NCBI RefSeq assembly: GCF_042242105.1
Contig: NC_092012.1
Coordinates: forward strand, 20,555,043-20,619,042
Source: Pempheris klunzingeri
Lineage: Eukaryota; Chordata; Actinopteri; Acropomatiformes; Pempheridae
DNA length: 64,000 bases
Direction of reading: 5' to 3'
Positions within the stretch are counted from its first letter, which is position 1. Each line of letters begins with the position of its first letter. Shown piece after piece: positions 38,376-49,504 of this stretch. The notes beneath the pieces are model-generated. The model made no database searches, was not told where the DNA came from, and worked only from the letters and a program-made list of their open reading frames with translations. The translations under genes were made by a program, and so were the position numbers.

Positions 38376-39740
38376 CAAGGTGAGATACTTTTTCATCATT
38401 TTGTGGAACTGATATTAAACCACTGAATTTTCATTTTTTAAGCAAATATATAACATATAAATAAATATGTAGCTTTATAATCACTTTTTTTTTTATCTAT
38501 GAGGAAAAAACCCCACCAATACTGACATTTTAAGACCACTAAAAGTGGCTGACTTGACTCCACCCATGCTTAACAAATAATGGCAAAGCATATTCACACA
38601 CAACAGCAAGCTTGTCTTGTGTGGCTTTGAAAGGAAACTGGTAAAATGCCACAAGCACATATTTGTCCCGTATATAGTCATGTTTTGTTGGGGGAATTCA
38701 TCCCTACATGAAGGAATGAATCTTCTTCCTCTTGATTAGCTTTGTTCTGCTGATAACCACTTTTCCTTGTGACAGTTGCTCAGCTGTCAATAAAATGATA
38801 ATTTTTTCATTTTCCTGGTTTTTAATGTGTATGCTTGATGTTGTTTTTTCCACACTGGCCTGATTTGAGCAGCAGTGTTGTTTTCTATTGGCCTCAGGCA
38901 ACTGGTTAACTGTTAATGTTGCTCCGTGCCTTGTTTCTAAACTCCCACTGGATGTTGCCATGGTCACTGTCATTTTTTATTTTTGGACCCTGTCAGTCTT
39001 CGGGTACCCAAACACATTCAGGCCAACAGTATCAAACATGTTTGGGAAAAAAATGCCAGGTGAAAGGGTCAAAGTCAGTCCAGGCTCTGTTGAATTTGGG
39101 TGTTGTGCTTTGGGCTTAACTCACACCCTGCCTGTCTGTAGTCTTTGAGATCCTAACGTCTGTTCCACTTTCTTCCCTGCAGCCCTTCACAGTCTTGTGG
39201 AAACTACTGTTGTTGATATGAGGAAGCATTTTCAAAAAGCAGTTCTGTCTGTAACGGACGCAGGACCAAAAGATGAAACTACTGCTTTTCCATAATGTTG
39301 TATATATTTTTATTTTCCATTCCTTTTTTTAATGAAAGCACTGCTATCCATTTGCTGCCATACTGTTGCACTGTAAAGAGTAACTGTTAAGAGTAGTTCA
39401 GAGGGTTTAGAAAGCTCACAATCTCAGTCAGACGTATGCTTGTGTGTGTATGCTTGAGGAAAATAGTTTCAAAAATATTTGCTGTTGTAGCCCATTTGGA
39501 TGCCTGTATTTATTATCTGATTTGTAAACGGACCTCATGGTGGCTGGGCCACAATGGAGATTTGGAACATTCAGTTTCCTTCTTTATTCTCAGAGGTTTA
39601 TCAAAGGACAGGTAGAGGTAGCAAGGCAAAAAGCGATATGTTCATTGTTTTATTCTGAGAAATTATCACGATTCTCTGAGTTGCTTTCAGGGTTGAAGAT
39701 TGCTGTCTTGTAATAAACTTGAAATGAGTAGAGTACACTG
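38376..39740 (+). other. cdc42se2: cdc42se2-like 3' untranslated region with an intron
   Basis: Four bases after the stop codon (38373-38375) there is a GTGAGA donor at 38380. A matching acceptor CTTCCCTGCAG ends at 39182. The final non-coding exon would run from 39183 to near AATAAA at 39712-39717. A second AATAAA lies near 39837. Confidence 0.55.
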
Positions 39741-42150
39741 GACCATACATTGTACACTCACACTTGCTTAGGAATTTCGCGTTGATTTCAACTGTTTTTT
39801 TTTATACTCATTTAGATCGAACCATATAGAATTTTAATAAACTATGAACTTCCTAATCTGCCTTCTGAAGTCATCTTCATTATTTGTTTTTACGCTGCAG
39901 CTTAGCGGTTTCAAAAAGATTCTTATTTTTTTACATTCATTTTCTTCTTCTCAAGGCTTGCGTACCAATAACAGATGTAGACCTCAGCCCGGAATTAACC
40001 ATCGCAGCGCTGCAAACACTGCCACAAATATGGGTCACGTTGGGGAGAATGCGGTTCAGTTAGCTGCACCCCTCCACGCTGGCAGATGCTATGAAATTGC
40101 ATTCAACCTAATGTGACCCACCTTTGTAGTATTGTTTGGTTCATTTGCTTCAGTGTGATGTCAGCATTATTTTTATTAAAACATGGAAATTGCAGAAGGT
40201 ATTAAGTTTTTTCAAGGAGATATCAATTTCCTCTCTTAGGGAAAAGTAAATACATACAGCTCTTACTGCCTGATAACACTGGCTGCTGCTGTTAGTGATC
40301 AGACTTCATGATGTAGAGTTAATGTCCCTTTTCATTGACTGGCTGGTACATTTTCATCCCTCAGTATGGCCATATATAGTCAGCATATCAGAATCTCCTG
40401 AATTTCAAATTCCCTGAGCCAGGCTCCATTGGAAAATACCTTGATCAGACCTTTCCAGACTGTGACAGAGCAGCTGCAGTATGAGTATTAAATGTGTGGT
40501 GTCACATACACACTGCTCATCACTAGTAACGATGATTAGAAATCAAAGGTGTCAATGAAAACCAGCAGGCCTGGATCGATTAATACATATGATTATTTGT
40601 CCTCCATCTACATTGTATTATTGATTACTCCAACCGCAGAATGTGTCATTATAAAGTCAAGCAAAAGTCTGTGTAGATTGGTGTTGAATGAGTGCTATTG
40701 TCACTATTTATGATACAACAATGACATCTTCAGTGTATGTACCTGGCAATGTAAAATACCTGATTTAAAAAAAAGAAAAGAAAAGAAACCCCAGTGGATA
40801 TAGTCACATTTTGAATATCATTTTCAGCCTTCAGACTCTTCCCCAACATTCACTGACAGGTTTACTAATGTGATTTTAGATTAATGATGTGATCCATCGG
40901 CCTAAAATATTGTCACAGGTCTCATGTGTTCCTCTGTAAATGTTTCTGTTGTAATTCTTGCGTATCCACACATGTGTAGACTAGTTCTTTGTTTTTTTTA
41001 TTTTTGATTCTGGGCTAAATGCTGTATCACGTGCAGAGATACTGGGATTCCAGTATGTTACGTGACCAGCAGGCTGTGCTAGTAGACTGGTTGAATGTCA
41101 CTTAAAGTTGTTTCCTTATGAGGTTCCTGTCACAGGACTTATTGATGATACTGTAAATATACGTCAAACAAAAGTAATGGATCTATGCTTTATATGTCTT
41201 GAGGGCCATACATATTTGTGGTTACTTTCCTGTATGACTAAACCAGAAGGCCAGAGTTGGAGCAGTGTTTTTTCCCTCAGGAACTGCCTGATGTGTATTC
41301 CTACTTGATGGGAAATTCATCTGTCTTTTTCTGCATTTTTCAGAATAAAACATGAGAAATAAATGTTCAATGTTAATGTCTGACCAACTGTGTGTTCCAT
41401 GCTTTCGCTTCAGGCCAAAAGCTCACATCTGTGGGCTGAGAAAGGAGATGTAGAGCTCATTCAGGAGGAAAGCTCAAACACTAGACATACAGAAGGGTTC
41501 TTGTAAATAAGTGCACAGATAGCTAAAAGTACCAGCATGTAAAAACAAGCAAGTGGGAAATCAAAAAGTAAAAGTAATAATGTAAATATTGTCCTAGCTG
41601 CTCAGCAAGGTGTAATTACTGCGGATACAGTGGCTCCTCCACTCTGCGTGTCTTTGAACTTTGAACTTTTGACGCCGAATCACAAATTAGTCCCAAAGTT
41701 GTGCTTCAGTGTGTGAGTGTGTGGGAATTATTAGCTTGAGTGGGTGCTGAGCTACCTGAACAGATAAATCTGCGGGCACGTCAGATCATTCATGGGAGAG
41801 AAAAGAAGGAAAAACAAAGCCCTACTAAACAAATCTGGTTTCATTTTCAGTTTGGCGTCTCTCTATTCTTGGCTTGTTTTGGGAAATAATAGGAGAGAGT
41901 TATTAAAATGAAACCGCGTGGTAGTGGTAGAGTAGAACTTTCAACTCCCATCATGCTTTTACTGGATGTGTAGGTACATGTGCAATGAATTTGAGAGCAA
42001 AGAAAAAGTCCACAAATGAAAACAAAGCTGGTATCTTTTAAACACGGATTATTAATCTTGCAGCAAAAAATATAATGCCAAGCAAACACACCAAACAAAC
42101 ATACACACAGGTTTAAAGACGTCAAGACGGTGTGCTCTGGTTACTTTAAC
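39741..42150. other. Intergenic stretch with no recognised gene
   Basis: A+T-rich DNA with short open frames of no recognisable family. A (GAAAA)-like run lies at about 40771-40789 and AATAAA-type hexamers at about 41343-41362. I see nothing else that can be named. Confidence 0.5.
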
Positions 42151-42159
42151 AGTCTGTAA

Positions 42160-42885
42160 GTACAGGGTTATTTAAAAAACAGTTGAAGAATATCACACAA
42201 AATAAATTGTAAGAATAAATCAGAGAAGAAGTACTGTAAAGTAAAGGCTTTAAAAAATATAACATGTACAGAAGAAAAATCTAAATCAGATCAATATTTG
42301 CTGTGACCTCCCTTTTCCTTCAGAACAGCATCAGTTCTTCAGTTAGGCTTGATCACAGTCAGGGATTTTGTAGGATCATAATCAGGTGTATGATTAACCA
42401 ATTATACCAAACATGTGCTAATGATCATCAGTTTCATATGTAGGTAGAAACACAGTCATTAACTGAAACAGAAACAGCTGTAGGAGGCTTAAAACTGGGG
42501 GAGGAACAGACAAACTCTGCTACTGAGGTGAGGCTGTGGAAGACAGATGGTGCGCCCCCCCCCACAGAGCCATGATCTCAACATCACCAGTCTGTCTGGG
42601 ATCACATGAAGAGACAGAAGGATCTGTGGTTCGTTCTCCAACATGTTTGGAACAACCTTCCTGCTGAGTTCCTTCAAAAACTGTGTGCAAGTGTACCTGA
42701 AGAACTGATGCTGTTTGAAGGCAGAGGGAGGTCACAGCAAATATTGATTTGATTTACATTTTTCTTCTGTTCGCTCACTTTGGATTTTGTAAATTGACAA
42801 AAATATCAACATTCTTTTATGTTTTTGAAAGCATTCTTACTTTACAGCATTTCTTCACACCTGCCTAAGACCTTTGCATATGTGT
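42160..42885 (+). mobile_element. Internally deleted Tc1-like element
   Basis: The left part (42230-42312) and the right part (42727-42885) are inverted copies: AATATTTGCTGTGACCTCCC on the left pairs with GGGAGGTCACAGCAAATATT on the right, with matching flanks. Between them is a remnant of the C-terminal transposase region, with GTTTGGAACAACCTTCCTGC and CTTCAAAAACTGTGTGCAAG near 42645-42690, typical of teleost Tc1 transposase 3' ends. The rest of the gene is missing, and a poly-C run interrupts it at 42555-42563. The outer edges are approximate. Confidence 0.75.
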
Positions 42886-43275
42886 GTATATATGCACTTC
42901 ATTTACTGTAAAGACGACCACTACAATACATGTAACATCCAGAAAAAGTCTGACAAAGAGCAGCAATGACTGGCTGCACTGAAGCGAAATGAGATCTGCT
43001 GAAAGCTGTGCTGTGCTGTGAGCTTGGTGTCACTTCAGTGAGTCTGAGTCATTGAACCGTAGTGACCTCAAGTACTGATGATGGAGGTAAAGCTTGGCTT
43101 GGAACAGGATCTTCATCTCAGCAAGCTCAGCAGAGAGGATGACCGACGGCAGGGCAACATTTCTCTGTCCGCTTCCCCTCTCTTGTTTCTCTTATTCAGC
43201 GGTCAGCTCAGCAGACAGACAGCAGGAGGAAAAGCAGCTTTTCACCATACATGTTGTAAACACACAGAGCCGCGA

Positions 43276-46200
43276 TCAGATCAGTGCTTGCTGATGTATG
43301 GACCAATCAGAAAGCTCCTTGATGTAGTTTGGACCAAAGAGATCGCCGTAGTTCTCTGTGTGTGCAGAGTACATGTTGTCATCACTGGCACCTGAGGAGC
43401 ACAACACAGCATCTAATCACACGTGCAAAGACAGAAACAGGTGGAATTATGCTGTTATTACATGTATGTTGTTATATATCTATAAGGCACATAGTGTCGT
43501 ACAGTGCCAGTGGTCCCACAGTGTGTGTGTTCTCCATCCTCTCTGCTCTCCAGTCTGGTTCCAGAGGTCAGCGTTGCTTAAGTGGTCCATCATCTTCAGG
43601 AGACAAAATACCCCACAGTCAGTCACACAGATGACTAGAGCACCACCTACAGAACCCAGACTGCATGCCAGGAATATACAGCCGATGTTCGAGCGGTTAA
43701 ATCAAATAGGATGCAATCAGCTGCTTTTCCTTCTCGTTTTTGTGGAGTTACTAATTCTGCCAGTGAGGGAGTTTGTGGCAGAATAAACCACTCAGTGGAT
43801 CAGTACAGTAAAGGTCTGATACCTTAAACACAGCCTCATTCTGCTCCTGGTCCTCTGGTTTGGCCTCCCACATCACTGCACAACAACAATAGTATTATCT
43901 GTACCGGCCCACAGGAGCAACGTCTAATAACCAACAGTCAGAGGAACAACAGGGTGCTTTGACAAACATCTCACCATGTGTCTGAGTGTTACTAAATGTG
44001 TCCTCTGCAGGGCTCTCCACTGTCTGTGCTGTGTCTGGTAGGGGTCTTGCTGTTGTGGATTGCAAAGTGTGCGTGGTATTCGTACCATCATCTAAAGTCG
44101 CCTGTCTTTCTCTGGGCCTGCTGAACAACCGCAGCCCTGAGAAGAAGAGGACAGGACTGTTACAGGACGTCTGTCTGAGAACAAATATGATGAAAACATC
44201 TTAAATATACATTTTAAAAGGCTCTTACCTCTCCTCCGTCTGAGTGTTTGTGTGCTGCTGGGCAGCATCCTGTAAACTCTGTAGGCATTGCTGCCTCTCT
44301 TCCTGCTGTACTCCTGCATCTCACAGATGTCAGGCAGAGAGTTTAAGGCACAGCGGAAATTCGCCTTCCACGTCTTGGCATCTGGTTTGTCTTTGCCTGG
44401 ACGGTACCGTCCTGAAGAGAACAGGTGGGCAGACAGAATGGTCTGTGTGTGTTTTTATGTTGGGCCCCTGTTAACCCCCCCGTACAGGTTTCTGTGCTGG
44501 AATACCTCACTCACTTGGTCATTTGACATAAATTAGCTTAGGGATATGCAGCTTGTAAGCACAACTGAAACATTATTCTGATACACAAATGTTCCTCAAT
44601 TGCAAGACACACTAATTAGTACAGACAAGTTGACACAAGCGAAACCTCAATCTGCTGGGGCCAAGGGGGGGCTGTGAGCTCTACCTGGTTCTTGTGCTAC
44701 CCAGGAGAGACAAAAGAGCTCAAACCAGAGTTAAGCTAATAGTTTTGCCCAGTCATAGTAATTCTAAAGAGTAACTGTTACACCTGTTACTGTTACACCA
44801 GGGTGAAACCAGAAATGGTGACATCGCCTAACAGTGATGTCACAGTGTCCTGGAGTGCACCTGTGCATCATGCAGCAAGGTGAGACGTTAAACCACTGGA
44901 GGGGAGCCATAACATTATCACCATGGTGTGTTAAAGGAAAAGTCCAGTATGTTTCAACCATAAATGTGGCCAACGACCTTTGGGTCATGATAACTTGGCT
45001 CTTGCCACCTCGTAAAAAACAATATTGGGGCAAACTGCAAACATGATTCTTAGGTTACTCTTTAAAGCAGGGGTGTCAAACATACAGCCCGCGGCCAAAA
45101 CCGGCCCACCAGAGGGTCCAATCCGGCCCGCGGGATGACTTTGCAAAGACAGGTCGTAATGTTTTGTAAAAACATTTTCAGAATGTACTTGTACTTTTTT
45201 GGCACTAAAACAAAGGGGAAAATTTGGAGTTGTCGTTATTTATAGGTTATTATGCTGTGATTTTACTGGTCCGGCCCACTTGAGATCAAATTGGGCTGCA
45301 TGTGGCCCCTGAACTAAAATTAGTTTGACACCCCTGCTTTAAAGACTAATTCAATTAAAATGAGTCAAATCATTTGTAAGCTAACCGTGGCCTTTAATAT
45401 GCACTGTGCTTCTTTGGAGGAGACACTGAATCTTATTAGAGGTGGATTTTCTAAACACTACAGGAACATAATGAATCAGAACTATGTTAACGTCAGAGTC
45501 AGAGTACCATTCATCAGAGATTTAACTTTAACTGTGCTGCTACATTTGAAAAAAACATGGTCTATCACCATCTGGCAGACTATCAGTCATCAGCTGTACA
45601 GTCAAGTGAGTTTATCCAGCGTACTGAGTCCTTTCTCATATTCAGCACCACAGTGTGATTTGGATCCCCGCCAGTCCTCGGTGATAAAATCACTGGGGCT
45701 GAAAAAGACCCACCGTGGATCATTTACAGCAGACAAGGGCTAACAAGAAGAAAAGGAGCCCACTTAGCGGCAGTTACACATTCTGCTACCACCCACTGCC
45801 ATTAACCCACAGCTTCAAGAGCCGTCACAAGTTTTCTTTTTTTTTCTATTCTATTCTATTATTACTTTTTTTCCTCCATTAAAAATTAGAGCATACCCAC
45901 AGTATCTGTTTGCACGTTCATGTTTTTTCTAGATCTTTTGAAAAGACGTCCTCTTGTACTTTGACAGCAATACGATCGCCCCTGTACATTCACAGCAACT
46001 GAACTGGAGCTTTCCCACGATGTGATGCACTCACAAAGCATGACTTTCCCAGGACTGGAGTGTGTGACTGTTGACTTTACTCAAGTCTTTACTCAGAGCA
46101 AATATATCTGGTAATGAGATTATCAAACACAAGTGATTTGCACAAGAGGATTATCAAATGATTACTATGTCATATGAAATAGAATTGAGTGTAATGTTTC

Positions 46201-47368
46201 ATATTCTCTGGATTCTAGATCACACTGTGATCCACAAGAAAGCAAAACAAATCACTTTGTTTGATTACTGTGAGCAGCTGATCAGTAATCTGTGAGAAGA
46301 TGCCAGTGAAATAAACGAGAGGACTACATTATTTTACTACTATTAATATTAATTTTAATTCTATTATTTGAACTTGACTGTGAGTTTTACATGTCTTTAC
46401 ATGAACATACTAAAAAATGTAAATACAAATCGAGGCAGCAGCACGGACAACTGGGTTGCTTTTAATCGTGCAGTCTTTGCACACGCTGCAAGCCACATGA
46501 ACCAACTGCTGATCATCTCTGAGTTTGTTCCTCTGAATTCAGTTTGGACATTTTTTTACATGTTCATTTGACTTACACTGGTGTTATCTAGGGTTGTTGT
46601 GCAACTCTCATCACTAAGCTATGATCTGGGAATGTGGTAGATCTAGAAAAACATGGATGGAACAATACATCGGTGGCTGCACTTCACTGGAAACACATCT
46701 ACCAGGCCAGAAACAGGATGGAGGCAAACATCATCAAGATGGTCGAAATCGTTTCCCATGCGGCAGTTATTATTCTTAATTATCTTATAATGTTGTATAT
46801 ATATCATCCATGCAAATTACGTGCTAAAGTTAGTGAAGCTTCTTTTTTTTTACATGTCTGTAACATTGTCATTATTATATTGCAATACATTGTAATATAT
46901 TTTGACATCATACAACATCTAATATTCTCATTAATATCATATCCTTGACTTTAACCTTACTGCCCAGCTGCAGTTGCGGTAAAGGGCCTCAGCTTGACAG
47001 AATGAGAGCAGTCAAAGCCAAAGAGAGATGCAGCTGTAAACACAGTAGTAAGCACACTTGGATCTGTGTGGGGCTCCTACCTGTGTACATGGCCCAACTC
47101 CTGAAGAGTGTAGCATCTCGGTCAATACTCCAGCCGTGACGAGCGGCATGTTTCCACGGGATTTGGAAGATTCGTGCTGACTGTGGAGTAAAACACAACA
47201 AAATCACCTTGAGTAGGTTATTCAGTGTATGCTGCCAGTTGTGTATGCATGGGATGACACTTAGATTGAGGGCTCTACCTGGTCCAGCCAGCTGACTCCT
47301 GGATACCTCCCAGACTGAATCTGCTCCTCCAGCCACGGCCTCAGCCTGAGCCGGCCCGACTGCTGCAT
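43276..47368 (-). CDS. irf11: Interferon regulatory factor, IRF1/IRF11 subfamily
   Basis: Transcription factor of interferon responses. Minus-strand exons: 47368-47279, 47180-47081, 44411-44229, 44136-43975 and 43875-43823, then a probable 43593-43503 and a final 43391-43276. If the last two are right, the protein has 264 residues. The DNA-binding domain (about 1-115) starts [20 protein letters not shown] and has the tryptophan pentad of IRFs, with [24 protein letters not shown] and [16 protein letters not shown], then AYRVYRMLP. This matches IRF1/IRF2, but with more divergence than fish IRF1 or IRF2 usually show, so the fish-specific IRF11 (irf1-like) is favoured. The polar C-terminal part is poorly conserved. 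The join of exons 6 and 7 uses a weak GTACGA donor and is the least certain. The next same-strand neighbour is a cytokine receptor gene. Confidence 0.85.
45068..45336. mobile_element. hAT-type MITE with perfect 8-base target duplication
   Basis: A 269-base element with terminal inverted repeats beginning CAGGGGTGTCAAAC and ending GTTTGACACCCCTG, flanked on both sides by CTTTAAAG (45060-45067 and 45337-45344). It contains CCCGCGG and CGGCCC motifs typical of the hAT/Charlie-like elements of vertebrates. It has no coding capacity and lies in the large third-from-5' region of the irf gene (intron between exons 2 and 3). Confidence 0.92.
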
Positions 47369-47455
47369 CCTGCACTTCAAGCTTCAGGTATGCAGCAAGG
47401 AGATCAGTATGTACGTGTCATCGGCTACAAATGTGTTTCAGCAATAACTGCAAAT

Positions 47456-47464
47456 TTCTCAGAA
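47456..47464. promoter_or_regulatory. irf11: Candidate GAS (STAT-binding) element upstream of the irf gene
   Basis: TTCTCAGAA fits the STAT site TTCNNNGAA, about 90 bases upstream of the irf start codon. Mammalian IRF1 is induced by STAT1 through such a site in its proximal promoter. A nine-base match can occur by chance, so this is a candidate only. Confidence 0.35.
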
Positions 47465-47469
47465 GGTCA

Positions 47470-49100
47470 GATTAAATCAGAAGTTACGGCGGGACATCCT
47501 TCTGCCTCCGCTGCATTCTTCCAATCAAAGACCTCACAGATATGATAATCCTTCTCCTCCTCCCAAAACCTTCCTCCCCTGCTTAAGTGGCTCCTCCAAT
47601 TACAGGAAATACTGTCTCACCCTTCATGACTGAGACTGAGGTGGAGTGTGATGCAGTGGAGAGTTGCAGACGCTCCTGTGCAGGTTTTTAATGCTTCACC
47701 TGCAGCTCTACCTGCAGAGAATGGACAAAACTGTGGGTCCGCCACTGTTAACACTTTCTCAAAGTTCCTCAAACTCAAACAGTTGGTAAAAATAAAGTTT
47801 GTTACATTTAATTCTTGCATGCTAGAATACGTCGGTGATGGTGCTGTTTTTATGTGGTTCTTCATGAAATGACTGCAACAGCAGTGAGGCAGTCTGTAGT
47901 GAAGACCAGCAGATGGTTGCAGACTTAACATTGCATGTGACAGATGAGCTGCGTAACAGGTCCCTTTCCTTTTCACATGAAATACATACTACTCTGTTTA
48001 ATCAAACAAAAACTCAAAGCTGTATGTGATTATTTACATTACAGCCATTATGAAATACCCTGATCATGTCAGTGTCAACAGAAAATAAGCCAAACTAAGG
48101 CGGGTGGGTGCATCTTTCACAAGTCTCTAACAGAGAAGTTGTAAGTGTTCTCACTTTATCCAGCCATGCAGTTAATTTTACCTATGACGTTCTCTGTCAC
48201 AACAATACAACTGAAGTGCGTTAAAATAACACCAGGAAAAGTCTTTTTGGAACAATCCCAACTTTTATTTTCTACCAAAGAAATGTGCCCTAATAACATG
48301 TGTGTTACTTCTTCACAGAACAGCATGCCATCATTTCTTTATACACTGTTGCCCATAAAGTTGGAATAAAATGTTTTCTACCTCTTCTCATGAAATGATT
48401 GTGACAATGTGATTTATTCTTGATAAATAAAGTGTATATCTTCTCAACTTTATTGATCAAACTCTTCCAAACATATCACAGTGAAACTTAAACCACAATT
48501 AACCTTTGCAAACTGCGTATTCAGGCTTTAACAAAATTGGGGGTATTGAACAATTATTCCAACTTTATGGGCAACAGTGTATTAGTTACACGTCCTTGCT
48601 GTGATGAGCATAACCAACTGGGCAAAAGTGATGTATGTTTCTATGGAAGCGGCTCAGCACTTCCAAAGAAGAGATATGCGGAAGTCATTTCACAATCCAC
48701 AATAGCAGCAGCTCTGTGTGAACAGCTGATTGATTCAGACACAGTTTGTCAGTGCTGGTGGATTTTTCCTTAACAGGCTCAATATTGATTAATGGCCAAA
48801 CTGGGTACATATGCTATTTTCTCATGCTGACTTTCCCGATCAAATGAAGAGAGATTTAAATAATCTAGAGGAAATGTCTCAGCTGTTGGCTCATATTTCA
48901 CAGGGGTCTCACTGACTGTACACTGGTTAGTTAGACATGCTTTCAGACACTGTGTTTTTCTCAGCATGCAACATTTAGGTATTACATTTTCCATGATGTG
49001 ACAAACAAGTGACGTAAGTTGAATATGATGTGAGCTACACGAGCTGACTGCAGCTGTGTTGTCCAAGCATTTGTAGCAAGCACACGTTTATAACGTTCTC
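47470..49100. other. Intergenic region between irf and il4r genes
   Basis: No recognised exon. It contains the CpG-poor upstream region of the irf gene, the palindromic MITE at 48344-48579, and A+T-rich DNA. The open frames at 47617-47976 and 48779-49066 show no family features. Confidence 0.5.
48344..48579. mobile_element. Tc1/mariner-type MITE flanked by TA
   Basis: A 236-base element with TA on each side (48342-48343, 48580-48581). The ends are inverted repeats: CACTGTTGCCCATAAAGTTG on the left, CAACTTTATGGGCAACAGTG on the right, perfect over at least 20 bases. A second inverted pair lies inside (TTTATTCTTGATAAATAAAG region). There is no coding capacity. It is likely mobilised by a Tc1-family transposase elsewhere in the genome. 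Confidence 0.88.
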
Positions 49101-49504
49101 TCAAAATTCTCACAGAAAGTTCTTATATACACAATTTACAGATCAACTGTTCTTAAGGTGCAAAGATGTCATTTCGAAAAATAAAATCACAAGAGCCAAA
49201 CTTCATATACACACATCAGAGAAAACGATGTCAACTCAAAGTCCATTTATTAACTGAGCTTTTGGTCACATCACACCATCCTGCTGTCACGGACATATAT
49301 AGATAAAAAGTCTAAAAATTCCACGATTCCATAAACTCTACATTCCCATGACTCCAACTGCTGATAAAGATCATGTGGTATGGCCTTTATGAAAGATCAG
49401 GTACAATCACTAAATGGACCTTGGGGTGACATTGTTTTGCCACTGTTTCAAGCCATTCAGTAATTTAAGGAAGCAAAGACTTCATAAAAAAGGGATACTT
49501 TGTG

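Noticed and set aside
47617-47976. 119-codon minus-strand frame between irf and il4r
   Set aside because: Peptide without domain signature, not preceded by a promoter-like region, and rich in His/Cys/Ser by chance composition.
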